From Oscheius sp. JU75 (taxonomy: Eukaryota; Nematoda; Chromadorea; Rhabditida; Rhabditidae): DNA of 64,000 bases. Position numbers and translations under genes: made by a program. The stretch's first letter is position 1. Each line of letters starts with the position of its first letter. The notes beneath the pieces are model-generated. The model had not been told where the DNA came from and ran no database searches. It worked only from the letters and a program-made list of their open reading frames with translations. The stretch covers positions 3,968,001 to 4,032,000 of the forward strand of contig JASJZC010000002.1 in assembly GCA_037178855.1 (NCBI GenBank). Reading direction: 5' to 3'. Of this stretch, positions 1 through 13,260 are shown one piece after another.

Positions 1-26
1 CCGACAACTCTTTCAGTGCGGAGATC

Positions 27-3000
27 ATGGGACATAAGGATTTTGTCATGCGATGGAACGTGAAGGTGAGTCTTGACTTCGAATTTTTTTAATAACTATG
101 AACACAACAAAATTTGGTCCGGATTACCTGACTCTCAAAATAGGTTTCCATGGAAGCACCACATTATTTCTGAGCTTTCACTCCAGTTCAAAGATATACT
201 TTTCCTCGTATTAGTTCTAAGAGCTAGTGCTTAACGTTTATTTGCTGTTTTTATTTAGTGTAGAAGTCTTTCATCGTATATCGCCTTCTGTTTATTGCCA
301 GTACCATGAAATTTAAAAAAGCAGTTTCTATTTCCAGATATCCAACAACAATTTTCGTTTTTAATTTTGATTCTTTGTCCCTCTTTCCATTTCCGCGTAC
401 TTACTAGTAGTCCTTAGGGCTCAGTAGGTTTATGATCCATCTGGAGATTAATAATAGTAAAAAATAATTAAATCACAGAGCGTTGACTGTACCGTCTGCT
501 TACCAATTGCTCCCAGTCCGTTGCGTAACCTAGCCACTACAGTTCTCCTACGAGAGATACCTAGACATCGCCGAGGTGCGATTGACCCGAAGAGTAACCT
601 GATCCATCCTGCCATTGGCGCTTCTCCGTCCCCTTCTCGGCTCTTTTTGTGCTACAGTATCAATAGGAGATGCAGCTGTTCAATGTAACCCGAGCCGGCG
701 TCTGATTTGAACGCCTCCAACTCGCAGGCTGGTAGGTTAAAAGGCGAAACCACCTGGTGCCATCCCTAGGACCGATATCATCTCCGTAGACCGCAACAGC
801 TGGTCATCGTAGAATCCCCCTCTAAGAATAGTTTTACGGCTGGGCGGATGGTTTTTGAAGACGAGGTCTCCTTGACTCTTTGTTTATTGCTCGAACAAGC
901 ACTGGAGTCGAGGCAAGTGCCATTCACGGAGGACAAGACAAACAAGAGAGAGGGTACAAGCACTTTTTGGGGGTTACAGGGGGAGAGATCTGGTTACAAA
1001 GCTCCTGTTTTCAGTACATCGGTTCATTTCCCATCTCCAACACGGCTCCGGACCATGTGGCTTCTCGTCTGGACAAGTTCCGAAGCTGCCAGGCCACTCC
1101 AGCCGTGGTAGCTGTCTCCATGCTCGGTGTCCGGGTTCATTCAGACGATGTAAGTAGAAAACAAACAGCGGCGTGCTTAAATAATTAACGAGCGGTCAAA
1201 GAGGCCGGTACGTAGTGTTGCGCCGCTAATTGACGAGAAACAGGCGGTTGCGCTCGTTTGCTACATAACACGAACGAGCTTGTAACTGGGTCAACTTAAA
1301 GATAGCGTGACATTTGAATGGAGTCAAGATTGACACCTTGTTCAAAAGCCTTGACCTTCTCCCAAATGACTCATGTTGCGCAAAGGATAAGCGTGATCCT
1401 CTCAATATCCGGTTCATGTCTGACATGACACCCTCAAGGTTATCTCTATCACTTTCAGGAGCTCCTTTTCTCGCACTCTCTTCGACGAGTCATCAGCGTC
1501 GTCGGTCGGCCGGCTCTTCGAGAAGTAGCCTACATCGCGATGGAGCCCGCTGGACAGACGTACCGCCGTCTATGTCACGTCTTCAGAACACAAGAAACAC
1601 ACAACGTGAGTCCGTTCCCAGATGACTCAAAGGGGGTAGTGGCGCCAGTGAGTTGTCTAATTAGTCGGACCGTTAGTCAGAGAGAACAGTTGTTGACCGG
1701 GGGACTTGGAAGAGATCTTATCTGTTCGAATCGCTGTTTGCACTTTCCACCAAAAGACTTGCGAAATTCAGCCTTGAGTCGAGAACAAAGACTCCGTGCC
1801 ATTTGGCGTCGCGGTAAGATCTTCAAATTGACCTCGTTGGGTTGCTGCCAGCCGATCCGTAACGACTGATAAGCTGGCCACAATCCACTTTAAGTGCTCT
1901 CAGAACATTTCCAGTCGGTTCCGAGGATTTATAGCCTTTTTAGTGAGACCATATGCTGTCCAAATGGTCTGACAGCCTGAAGATGTATTAGAAAACAAAG
2001 ATGCTTTTTCGCAACATTCCTCATTTTTTCCCCTCTTACTTAACGTGATTTATGCAGGTGGAAGAGATAGAGGCCGTGCTGGGCAGCGCGTTCCAAGCCG
2101 CACTGGCGCGAAGTCGTCTCGGAGGAGTCAACCCCGCAGCTACCAGCACTCCAATCCAGCAGGTAATCCTCCTTTCTATTCAAAGAGAGAGTTTATTGCT
2201 AGGTGCTCATAATAGCTTAAGAGAGTTGCCGCCCTACGGTTTACGATTAGCAACCCAGCCTCTCAGTTTTATGGTTGAGGGTCGGTGGTGGTGGCCTTCT
2301 GTTGTTCTGCCGATGGCGGAGAAGGCTTGGCCTGTAAAAAAACGAATGAGACAAGGACATTACATGGCAGTTTTGACAGATGGCCGTGTCCAGGCCTGCT
2401 GATTTCATTTTCTCGGTCCCTGTTTGCTCTTCTCATTAGTCAGAAGTGATATTTCGAACCTCCCCATGGGATTCTTTGGGCTAAGAGTGACAAGATCCCT
2501 ATCTTCGTGTCGATTTTCTATTAGATTTCTGAGTTTGTTTCAGTTTTCTACTCCATTCATTTCAGAACATGTCCGAGAAACGAGCGAGCAGCTCGGCTTT
2601 CCTGAGTCGTCTGATTGGTCGAGGTGGCAAGGAGACAATCGCCGAGGACGAGAAGAGCAGACGGAAACGTCGTCCAGTCTCGGCCGTTTTTTCTGCCTTC
2701 CAACGCTTTTCTTCCTCAGCAACAATCTCGAGTTCTGCTCACAAGAGGGTCAGTTCTTTATTTTCGTTTATTTGACAGATTAGGCCAAGTGTGTTGCGTG
2801 CCCCGCTCTCGTTCTCTCTAGGTGGTCCATTTGATTATTTACCACCAGGTGGAAGAGATACTGTAGTCCCCCAGCTATTGCAGTTACACAACCGGAGGGT
2901 CAATTTGTGGCTATGCCGGTTGCGTAAGGAAGGGATCACTTTTCGCACAGACACAGATCATTAATTCCGTGGCGCAAGAGGAACGGCGCACGGCTGCCAA

Positions 3001-4297
3001 AAACAGTCTCATTGTTCGCGAGACGGGTCACAGAGGCCACGGGAAATTGACCGAATTCTGATTTTTCAGGTGACTTCATTCGAGCCTCTTTCCAACAACT
3101 TCCCCGAGACTCCCTCCACCCGTACTGCCTCGTCTTCTTCCCCGGTTCCCGAAGAACCCGTGCCCAGTCGCCACAGCAAGATCTCTTTCGATCATGTCCC
3201 CCCACCAGTCCTGGTCTACGACAAAGATATCGGGGAGAACATTTACCCAGTGGACGAGACCCTACGCGCCCAGCTGGACAATGTGAACTACTATGTTAAG
3301 CTGCCCAGCAGGTGAGAATGAGGGATCGGTTTGAATCGAAACGAGACGGTCAATTAGGGCGTGCAGTGCACCGAGGAGTTAATCCTAACACCTGCGCACA
3401 TACGAGAAGACTTTTAGAGAGGGCTAATCAGTGAAGCCATAGAAGTCTTCCTCTTCCTAATGAACAATGCTGACAGATAGTCCTGGACAGTTTATGAGTC
3501 GGGGTAGAACAGGCATACCGTTCTAAGTACTCTGAGATTAAATATTATCAAGTACTATCAAGTGCAAGTTCGAACCCGAAATTATCGCCGTCAATAGTCG
3601 GCAATCTTAACCATAGTCTAACGTAATCCAGACTGCTTTATGACTCATTGAGTCGGAATTAATTAGCCTTCGGCGAACCCGGTTTGACCGCAGCAGGTGG
3701 CTTACCAGTAATTAGCATGCCGACAGTCAGCTCGTGTTCAAATGTTACCAATTCCAGAGAGCTGCTCGTCCGCAATCTTCTCCAACATCCGGACGGAGCT
3801 TTTGTTGTTCGACTCTCAGAAACGCGGAAGAACTGTCTCGTGCTGTCGATCAAAGTGCCTCCAGCTCACAATGCCTCATGCATTAGTCATTACGTCATTG
3901 TTCGGAACGAGGCCGGGTACAGGATCAAGGTAAGAGCTCGATTAACATAAGCAGTCCTTGGACGGGAGATGTTAATTAGCCTAATAGAGGGGTTGACTTT
4001 GATGGGCAGACAATGAGACAACCATGTCACTTGCAGGGTTTTCCCAAGGCTTTCCCCAGTCTCCAAATGCTCATTACCCACCATTCCGTCCTACAAGAGC
4101 AACTGCCTGTGACGCTGTCCTTCGTCCAATGGAATAAGGAACACTGGAAACAGAAAGAAGTGAAGGAGACTCATCGAATCTCTCGGCACAGCTACTACGA
4201 TGAGAATCGCATTCCCGACTGGATGAGCCATCAAGTGACTCCCAGAAGAAGACCCATCTCAGTTGCCAGACACTCAAGGATATTCGAGTTGGAATAG
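27..4297 (+). CDS. SHC-like adaptor with PTB and SH2 domains
   Basis: Predicted cytoplasmic phosphotyrosine-signalling adaptor with no enzyme domain. Exons by phase-consistent splicing: 27-65, 1015-1149, 1459-1605, 2058-2162, 2566-2748, 3070-3311, 3758-3929, 4037-4297, giving about 427 aa. The PTB domain spans exons 1-4 (WNVKYIGSFPI first strand; REVAYIAMEP; CHVFRTQ; a final helix VEEIEAVLGSAFQAA). A low-complexity Ser/Pro/basic linker follows, like the CH1 linker of SHC. The SH2 domain lies in exons 6-8, with the phosphate-binding strand GAFVVRLSE (FLVRES-like), then SHYVI and FPSLQMLITHH. PTB-linker-SH2 order matches SHC proteins rather than tensins, which run SH2-PTB. The frame stays open upstream to base 3, but a TTTCAG ends at base 15, so 27 is either the true start behind a trans-splice site or an internal methionine of a gene cut by the window edge. 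Confidence 0.8.
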
Positions 4298-6187
4298 AGC
4301 AGAGAGACTGAGATAGTTCCTTAAGACCGGTAGCCATTGTTTTTTGAAAGAGATCTTTTCCTGTACATAGAGAATAATAATGAAGCTTTTAACTATTGGA
4401 TCACTAGACAGTTGAGATGTATACCAGCCGTCTAAGATAGCCAAAAATTACAGATATATCGCGGGCGGGTTCGAGCAGGTCCCTCGCGTCCAAACGCTCT
4501 TAGTGTCTACAATAGGCCACGGGGAAGTCAGAAGTAATAAAGGTTTCGGCAATTCGTGAGCAAAAGAAAACATGGGGCTGCTAGTGGCTTTCAGAACACC
4601 AAACCTACCATGAAATAGAGCTGCAAACATGCAACAGAACAATACTCCGGACTAGCTATTCTGACTGCTAGCTACAGCTGAATAGCTGAACAATGAGCCG
4701 CAGATCTTTCTTATAGGTATGTTCTTCTGATGTTAAGACTGATGACATCTACTGCATTTCCCGGATCGACAGACAGCATCTGCAAGAAGCAAATTATTCG
4801 GAGTTATTACCCTTCTGTCTTCGGTAGATCTACCCAAGCAGTGAAGAAGAGAGTCTGATCAGTACCGTCCGACTCGTTCCGACTCCGTCCTTGTCTGTTG
4901 GAGTTTGCGATGTATTTCTGCTTCCCCTGCTGTCGGAGCTGTGACTGAATTTTCTTTTTTTTTTTGAAAAGGGGAAGTAGGACATGCCTTCAAATCATCA
5001 TTCGCAGAATCTTTCAGATTTCTTGTTCAGACGTCATCCGTCTTGTTCATGGCTGCTGCTCAATTCCTTTGGTTTGCTCAGAACTGTCGATATTTTTTCT
5101 TCGGTTCTGTCGGAGCTCTGGCGGTCTACATTTTTTTTAATGAGAGGCGCTGAAAACAATACAGATTGATCGGATGGTATGGTTCTGGCAGATAGACTGG
5201 CAAATCTATTAGCCACGTTGTTTGAAAAGAGAACCAAACTTGGGATTTGTACTGCGACATTTTTGTTCAGGTTCTCTTCTTGCTCAGGTGGCTTCCGTTC
5301 TGCTCTTGACTATCACAAGACTTCGTTTCAATGTCTTCGGCTTGGCTAATTGCCAGTGAAAGCTGACAAAGTAGCCCTTCAATTTGTTTCGTTCCAGTTG
5401 ATATCGGACATGAGCGTCTCTGGAAAACAACGAGGCAGCTATGAATGGTAAAGTTGCAACCTTTCAGATTGGATGGACAAATTTTTGAGATGATAAGAGC
5501 TCTTCCGGACTCCCAAAAGGGACCTCAAGCGCTATGTCAAACACCGCTGCGGACACAGGAGGGAGCTCTTTCGACAGAAGTCCGGGCCAGAACTCCCGGT
5601 CGAAGTTGGGCTTCTAGACGCGAAGACTGTATTGAGTTTGTCGAGATAACTTGACAGGATCTGACAAGACGGAGAAAGCGAACTGTTGCACTCTACAGTA
5701 CTTAGTTTAAGTTACAAAACTCTTATAGACAAAAGCGAACTTTGCTACTGTTATGATAGACTGGAGTGACACGTGGATAGACCAAGAGAAAGATCAAAAG
5801 TGGATTAACAGGGGGTAGAACGTAACAGTTATGCATTCCGCTACAGTAATTGCTAAAGAATAAAAAATTTGAAAGTTCGAAACAATTAGTAATCTGCAAA
5901 GTTTATAACCCGGAGTCCATGAGTCTTCTGCGAACGCCTCCAGTGACGGTCAATGTGGGTTCAAAGAAGGGTAGGTTTCACTAGAAATTGTCCCGCAACT
6001 CTATTTGTAACGATTGTTATTGTCTTGCCAAAAGTATATTCGACTGAATCTGACTGCCCTTATCAGAATGCGGCAGCTCAAAATTGACAGCATACTCGAC
6101 CCAGTACTTTATTACAGAAAGGAACAGAAACAAGGGTGATGTTTAAATAGTTAGTATATAAAATCAACAGAAATAGGGCGTCCGACT
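4298..6187. other. Intergenic, no gene recognised
   Basis: Between the 3' ends of the convergent adaptor and eIF3L genes. The open frames are short, lack consistent splice partners and show no recognisable domain. It contains T-rich tracts near 4950-4970 and an AATAAA-like element near 4370 that could end the adaptor transcript. Confidence 0.5.
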
Positions 6188-7754
6188 TCAAGGTTTAACG
6201 TCGATTCGGGTGAGCATCTGCTGGACCTCGTTCAGCTTCTGGATGTGACGGATGAAGTGCTCTCCGACACGACGAGCCACCTTCGTGTCGGCGATATGAA
6301 TCATGTCACGATCCACGTAGAAGTCAATATCAGTGTTGGGTTCGTCCTCATCGGTAGTCACAGCCGTCGAGTCTTTTCCCAGCTGGTTCACAATCATCTA
6401 CAATGAACTCTTATTCAAAAAAGCGAGATCTTACCTTGTAAGAGAGAAGTTTTCCAAGGAAGGAGTCGTAGTCTCCCTCGTTGATGTCCATAAGAGAGGC
6501 AAGTTTCTTGATCTCGAGAGATGTGTACAGCTTGAGATAGCCACGGAGAATGGGCAAAGCAATCTGCGACTGGATGCCCTCCAAGAAACACTGAGATTGG
6601 CGGAGGAGAGGCTCCTTGGCCATGCTGGGGCCATCGTAAGCGGCGGTGGTAGGGCTCAGGAACTTGGGACATCTGAACAGTTTATAAATGTAATATGGAA
6701 CGAAACATACCCCATCTGAAAAGCAGAACGGAACTCGCCAATATCACCATTGCCCATTCGACTCATTCTGTCGCCACAGCGTTCATGGAGCTGAACCGAA
6801 ACGGTCTCGTCGATACGCTGAGGCTGGACGGAAAGACAGATGGCCAGAAGAAAGAAGAGCTGGTCGTAGGTCTTTCCAATCTAAAAATCAGTTACGCTCA
6901 GTAACTAGTAAGACACATACCACGTCGTATTGAAAGTTTTTCTGCTGCTGGGTCTGCAGAGACTTGGTTCTCTGGATGAAGAGCAAACAATTGACAAACA
7001 TCTTCGTGGCCTCGGCGTAGTTCCGCATCATCATGTGAGAGAAGCCCACAAAGTAGTGGAGAGTGACGAGACACGAAGGGACCTGATTGTACAGACCCTT
7101 GGCATCCATCTCCACGTGTTCCACAGTCTTCAGAGCCTGATGGTAGTCGCCCAAGAGAACGTGCGTTCGGAGAAGACCGATTAGGGCAAAGTAGCCCATC
7201 TTGAAGTACAGATCCGACTGTCCGAACTCGTCGCAAACGTCGTCCGGATTCCCTAAAGCATATATATTTTTTTTAATAAACCTCTTTCAATCTTACTTTT
7301 CTCCTTGATAGCCTGCAGCTGCTCAACAATCTGCGACTTCGAGAGAAGCGAGTACAGAATGTTCAGGACGGGGTAGATGTTCCAGGCGTTCTGGTCCTGC
7401 TCAATCGTCAACAGATCTTCGTTCTCGTCGGAAGATCTCTTTCCCGGGTTGGCCTTGTACAGACAGAAGGATTGGAACTTAAATTTTTCAATTAAGTGGT
7501 CCATTCACAAAAATACCTGATAGACGAACTCATCAACAATGTCCCAGAGCCAGACGTTGGGAAGGGAGAGAGGAACGGGTTCCTTGCTTCCAAGAATCTC
7601 GGCGAAGAGTTCCTGATAGTTCATGAACGATTCCCATCGATGACTGAGTTGAGGTCCGCGCTGGTTACGGGCGTACAGCTGACGGTAGTAGAGCTCCTTG
7701 TACAGGATGATGAACAGACGGTTCTCTGGAAGGTTTCTCCATTACTATTCCGTC

Positions 7755-7847
<93 letters not shown>

Positions 7848-8250
7848 CTGTTCCATTCTTTGCCCAACTATAACCTCTTGTCTATCAATTGCAAACTCAC
7901 GAGGCCCGACGATGTTCTCGATCACACTCTCATCTGGCCACATACGTTCGCGGAAGAATCTGAATCCATCATTTCCATTAAAAAAAATCGATAAAACTGA
8001 CCGGTCAGTGTACTCGGGGAAAGCCTGATCATAGCAGGAGAAGATCTCCGGGACATTTTCGTCCTCGATCACCTGCGCAAAGTATTCGAGAAATTTGACA
8101 ACCTCGGTTGGGACGTCGTCCTCATCTGAACAAACTTTTGAGTTGATAATACGATCAAAACTAACTAAATGCTCGACGACGCTCCTTTTCGTAAGCGAGA
8201 TCCTTCTCCGGATCACCGGTGTGAGGTTCGTATTCGGTACGACGAGCCAT
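6188..8250 (-). CDS. eif-3.L: Eukaryotic translation initiation factor 3 subunit L
   Basis: Subunit of the eIF3 complex, which loads mRNA on the 40S ribosome in the cytoplasm. Nine exons, minus strand: 8250-8166, 8125-8002, 7959-7901, 7725-7517, 7477-7297, 7252-6921, 6880-6711, 6672-6435, 6397-6188; about 535 aa, close to the ~560 aa usual for the family. It starts MARRTEYEPHTGDPEKDLAY. Family landmarks in order: FLEYFAQVIEDENVPEIF, YKELYYRQLYARNQ, GYFALIGLLRTHVLLGDYHQ, a helical-repeat plus PCI region, and the C-terminal HIADTKVARRVGEHFIRHI. All exon junctions keep phase, including one donor of the form A|GTTAGT after exon 1. The intron between exons 3 and 4 carries a long CT/GA microsatellite. 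It shares a 405-bp divergent upstream region with the deubiquitinase gene. Confidence 0.95.
7761..7844. repeat. (CT)42 microsatellite in an eIF3L intron
   Basis: An uninterrupted TC dinucleotide run of 84 bp, lying in the 175-nt intron 3 of the minus-strand eIF3L gene, where it reads as GA. It produces spurious Ser-Leu and Arg-Glu open frames on both strands. As a GA run in pre-mRNA it could influence splicing, but that is inference. Confidence 0.98.
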
Positions 8251-8655
8251 TCGAGCTTTAGTAGTAGGAAGGATTCTAACTCTCCAAAGATTCAGAAAAT
8301 AAATAGGCTGGATCTTTCAAAAAACGATCAGTGAGAAACAGAAGCGACTTCTTGGTGTTGTAACCGGCTCGTGCAGCCGTAAAGGTTGTACGTAGCCTCT
8401 CCCTCACTCCACGAACTCTTGCGACCTGGCTAGGGGCCAAAGCCCGTCCTCAGACAGTATCTTTTCTGTTTTCTAATTTCCCAATCCCTAAATTTTCTCG
8501 AACTGTCCAGACAGAACTCCTCATTAGAGCTTGTCCTGATCAAAAGATGAAAGCGTTTTGCGTTTTTCGAAAGCGCAATCAATCTTATTGTGTTTTGCAA
8601 ACTACAAATCCATTCTTTTCAAGCAGAACTTTGTTATCTCGAAAAATTTTCAGGG
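8251..8655. promoter_or_regulatory. Divergent upstream region of eIF3L and the USP gene
   Basis: 405 bp between two start codons facing away from each other, so promoters for both must lie here or be displaced by trans-splicing. The deubiquitinase start codon is two bases behind a TTTTCAG, which looks like a spliced-leader acceptor. No TATA box or specific factor site could be assigned. Confidence 0.4.
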
Positions 8656-11600
8656 ATGACGATAATTGAAGTTCCGAACACAGCCCAACAGAACACTAGG
8701 GACGCCAAATCGGAAGAGGAAATGATGCCACCGACAGTTTCCTCACCACCACCGCCTTCGGTGGACAGTGGAAAGAAACGAGTTACTTTTGAAGTGAGTC
8801 GTTTGAAATTTGGTTTTTTAAATAAAATGTTCCAGGCACCAGCTCCGACACAGAACGAACTGGCTTATTGTGCTCGAGTCACGGAGATTCTGCCGGAAAT
8901 ACCACAAGTACGTATTCTTCAAGCGCTGAGGGTAAGAATACTGTGTGTCAAAATATTCTCAAAATTTGATAGAAGATCCCGAGTCATCGACGGAAGAATT
9001 TCGAGGACGTTGTCAGTGAACTTGTGGATGCTATGTTCAATCCACCAGCGATAATGGAAACCGACAAGGAGCATAGACCGGTACGTATTTTGATAAAGGA
9101 TAGTATTTAAATGAACGGTGATACTTCCAGGTGCAAGGCCCTGCTGAACGTCCCACCCAAACGGACAGCATGCCCCCACTCGAGTCCTTGGTTGAAACCT
9201 TTCCCGGCCCTCTGGCTCCTCATCGAATGCCATCTGCGGCCTCGAGCTCGACAGACTTCAACATGACCGAGACGGGTAGCAACACCGAACAAACCGAGCT
9301 GCAACAGTTGGTTCAATTCATGGTCGAGATAGTTTTGGTTCAGAGCCATTCAGTTGTCTCTACAGAGTTCGAAGCCACAACAACTTCCCACAATCTCAGA
9401 GAACCCAGAAGACTTGAAGAGAACAATGTCTGTAGGAATTCACAATGTCGGACAGACGTGCTGGTTCAATGTCATCGCTCAAGTTCTTTTTCACATCCCA
9501 AAGTATCGTCAGCTGATCTACCAGCACTTTCCGGACAGGTGGTCGACTTGTGACCCATCTGTGAGTGCTTTATGTAACCGTTTCCAAGAAAGATTCAGCA
9601 ACTGACATCGGAGGCCAAGTTCCTCGTCGAACTGAGGAAGTTGTTTGCCCTTCTGGATGCTGGCAACAAGAGAGTTGTCGATCCGACACCTGCAATGCGA
9701 GCGCTGGAAGAGGAGTTTGGCAGTGCTCTTTTGGGTAACCAGCATGTTTGTCCTCTCACTGTCTGTCTATAAATGAGTTCAGGACGCCAGCGAGATGAGG
9801 GATAAAGTGATCGGAGTGATAGACCGAGCTCTTCGACAAGCCTCCGATGCCGACAATCGCACTCCTCCCGATGCAGAGCTGCCCAATGTTTCTTCGGTAA
9901 ACTATTGTGTTTTTCTCTTCATCAAGATTTCAGTCGTCTGCGATGGATGTGTCTACCATGGAAGTCCCTACAGATGAAGCAATGGATGAGACGGCTATCG
10001 GAGACCTGCTTGGAGCTGCTCCTCCCAAATATTCAACTAGAGAAGATGTCTGGACCGAGAGTCCTTTTAGGGAGTTATTCCACTACAAGAGGGTGAAGCG
10101 GAGAGTTGAATCGGGTAAGAATTTGTCATTACCAATCTCAGAAAAGGTTTAGACTCCGGCAGTCCTGTTTTTGAGTCTCCGACTCTGACAGACATGCCGA
10201 CCATCACGTGTGATGTTCAGATGCCCAGTCTTCACGATGCCATCGAACATCATTTCACCGATGACAAGACTGAGGTTTGTTTTTCTTTTAGTTCTCTAAC
10301 ATTTTCTTACAGACCTACCTTGACAGTTTGTCCGAGGTGATTTTCATCTCTCTCAACCGTTTCTGCTACCGCAACGAGACTGGAGCTTCGAAAATCCACA
10401 CAGAGCTGAGTATCCCGCAAACAATCTACATGGATCGCTACATGCACAGTAACTACCCGAAAGTCAAGGTCATCCACCAGCAGCGTGAAAAAATTCGGCA
10501 TGAGCTGGCCGAGTACACCGCTCGTTGCAATGGGTAAGTTAGTAGGCTTATTCTATAAAAGCTCTTCTCAGATTCGATAAATTCCCGTTGGGGAATGGAA
10601 CGGCTGATCTCTTGGAAATTATGAATGCTGCTAAGATGTTCGTCAGTCAAGACAACGCTGATCACAATCGTCCGGGCCTAATCTTACCCTCTACAAACGT
10701 TGACTTCAGTGCTCAACAGTTAGAAGAGCTCAAGACAATTTTCACAGCGTTCTGTGAGGATATTGCCTCTCAGAAAGAGCAGTGTCATTTGCAAAAGGAT
10801 ACTCAAATTGAGAGCCTGGGCAGTCTTTTCGAGTTGGAACCGCTCAAAAAGGAAGAGTACACACTACATTCGATCATCATACACGAGGGAGAGGCCGATC
10901 GTGGCCACTATTGGACCTACGTTCATTGTGATCCGAGCTCGAGTGAACAGAACCAGTGGAAGAAATTCAACGACAGTGGAGTGGAGCTGGTAAGCTGGGA
11001 GCAGGTGTCGGCGGAAGCCAAGGGAAGTGTTCGACCGGGAGTCTCAGCGTACGCTCTCTGCTATGTCAAGGCTTCCAGCAGCAACCTTCTGTCGGACTCG
11101 AACCGTGAGTTGGATGCCTAAAACCAAGACGGAACATTTCTAGAGCCCTTTGAAGAGAGACAGACTGGTCTGCCTGCCGACTTGCGTAAGTTTGTAGACT
11201 CCCGAAACACGGAGTTCTCACGCGATGTCGAAAAGTACATGGAGTCCCTCATACCACCTGCTCCAGAACCCGATCCGGAAGTCATATTCCTCCCGAAAGC
11301 CAACTACGTGAGTCTTGAGCTTTATACCTCTACAGTGCTCTTTCAGACGATTTTCGACAAGTACGAACATATTAATGATGTTCTTGATGCTCCAAGAGAG
11401 CCAGTATTTCCTGTTGCTATTCCTCTGGAAGCGTATCACGAGTCCACTCAACTCGCCCAGACGCATGCCAAGTGGTGTCGACAGGAGTCGGTGACTGAAG
11501 AAGGGGAGTGGGATCAAAATCTCAAGCTCATGAACTGCATGAGAATCAAACAGATCATCAAGAGGTGTTTTGCTAATTGAAGAAAACATAAAACTCATTC

Positions 11601-13005
11601 AGGAAGTACGCCGCGATCTACCAGGACAACATCAACACAATGTTGACTGGGCTACAGCGGAGTGAGGTGTTCGAGGTCTATAATAGCCTCTTCAAGGGAA
11701 TCTACGACGAGTTTCATTGCCCGTCCGAAAACGACAGAAAAGATGTACGCTGTGAGCCAGTCACCTGGTGGTTCTCGACCGGTCTCGGAATGTCCGCCTT
11801 CGCCTTCCGAATGATCATTGTCAAAGCATTAAAGATCTCGGCAGTTGGGTAGGCTTTTTTGCCATTCTGCGTACATGATGTCTATTCAGTGAGCTGAAGG
11901 TGATAGCCGAGAAGGAGTTTTACGAGAGGATCACCCAGATCGAGCAGAGGCATTGGGAGGAACTGAGCTACTTCTACAAGGTCAGTTCTAGCAGACTATC
12001 TAAACCTGAGACTTTCAGAGATTCCAATCACTCTACAGTCTCTTGAAACAACTCATTGGTCTGACTCGGATAACTTTAAAGGACTGCTTTGAACTGAAGC
12101 AGAAGAAGTTCGAGGAGAACACGTAAGTTGCTTTGCCATTTGAGAAAAGAATGTTCATTTTAAGATTGAACGACTACTTCGAGGACTGGGTCAAGACGCT
12201 TCTCTGCGGCCATTTGGCCCTCAAAGTACATGGTTGGCTGAGAATGGGCTTGGAAAGCTATGCAGTTTGTTCAGTTCTTTGATGAAAAGATGAATCATTT
12301 TCAGAATCAGATCAATAGAACTATCGATGTCAACGAGGTGACCGTGCCGATGAACCAGCTCAGGATCACCATCATCTATCCATTCCTGGTAGTTTCCAAT
12401 TATTTTTTTAATGTTTTCTATTTCAGAAACTCTGGCGATTTGTCCTGTACTGTATCATGCAGTCCCGCTCGAATCCCACCACCCTCAACATCATCACGGA
12501 TTCGCACAACTTCAACTTGATCTGTTCCTCCTTGAACGGCATCGCACAGTATGGAAAAGGAGAAAACGGTGACAAACTCTGCAAGAAGATTATCGTCAGT
12601 GTGAGTTGAACATATGGGAATAAATCGAAAAGCTTTGCAGATCGAGGCGGTGTTGGACATGGCCACTAGCTTCGTCAGCGCCAACTCTCCTGCCCATGCT
12701 ACTATCGAGGTTGGTTCTTATTTACAGAAGTGACAAAGTCTCTTTTAGCATCTGAAAGAATCGCTGAAGCCGGAGACGACTGTTGTTTATGAGTGCAACG
12801 TGCATAAGGACCACTTTGTTCCGAATGTCGAGTACGAGATCAAGGAAGTGGGTTCTGATTCGAGGCTTCTATTGAGAAACCAATTCAGATGACCCGATTG
12901 CGCTATGAGCTCGGCTTCTCGGACGAAATTGACTCAATCGAGACCATTTCTCGTCTTCTCGAAGAGGCCAACAGTATTTTCAACACCGACTGGCTTCAAC
13001 CATGA
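8656..13005 (+). CDS. USP25/USP28-type ubiquitin-specific protease
   Basis: Cysteine protease that removes ubiquitin from substrates. 22 exons keep phase (first 8656-8793; catalytic-Cys exon 9354-9560; catalytic-His exon 10572-11104; last 12889-13005), about 1170 aa against ~1050-1080 for human USP25/28. N-terminal order: acidic region, a UBA/CUE-like segment (LPEIPQ then VRILQALR and FEDVVSELVDAMF), a UIM-like TELQQL motif, then the catalytic domain. The Cys box is GIHNVGQTCWFN, followed by NQHDASEMRDKV; the His box is HEGEADRGHYWTYV, and KKFNDSGVELVSW supplies the acidic or Asn member. After the catalytic core comes the long helical C-terminal region typical of USP25/28 (LPADLRKFV onward). 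A TAA at 11119-11121 would end the protein after the catalytic domain unless the intron 11105-11143 is removed; splicing it restores a long conserved frame. The start lies just behind a TTTTCAG. Confidence 0.9.
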
Positions 13006-13260
13006 CCTCCCTTGGTATTTTACCTTGCAAAAAACCTGGTGCCGTCCTTCTATGAGCAGCGTGTCTTACCTGTCGATACAACTTACAGTAGCCATTTACG
13101 GGATTCTGTTGTGCCGTCATACGGCCAAAAGCTTTCCCATACAGTATACACATCACAAATATAAAGATTTTATTTGTACCAAACTGCTTTTGCTATCACA
13201 TTATGATATGTAGAAGACGCGGGAACTCGTACCGTGTAAGGCTGTGAAACGACCGAGAAG

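Noticed and set aside
585-620. AACCTGATCCATCCTGCCA resembles the start of 18S rRNA.
   Set aside because: The next bases do not continue as 18S, and there is no rRNA secondary-structure context. It lies in an intron of the adaptor gene.
7496-8216. Long Ser-Leu and Arg-Glu repeat proteins on both strands.
   Set aside because: They are translations of the CT microsatellite running through an intron, joined to flanking eIF3L exons.
11105-11143. Ending the deubiquitinase at the TAA near 11119 and starting a second gene after it.
   Set aside because: A GT-AG intron here restores a continuous frame into the helical C-terminal region characteristic of USP25/28.
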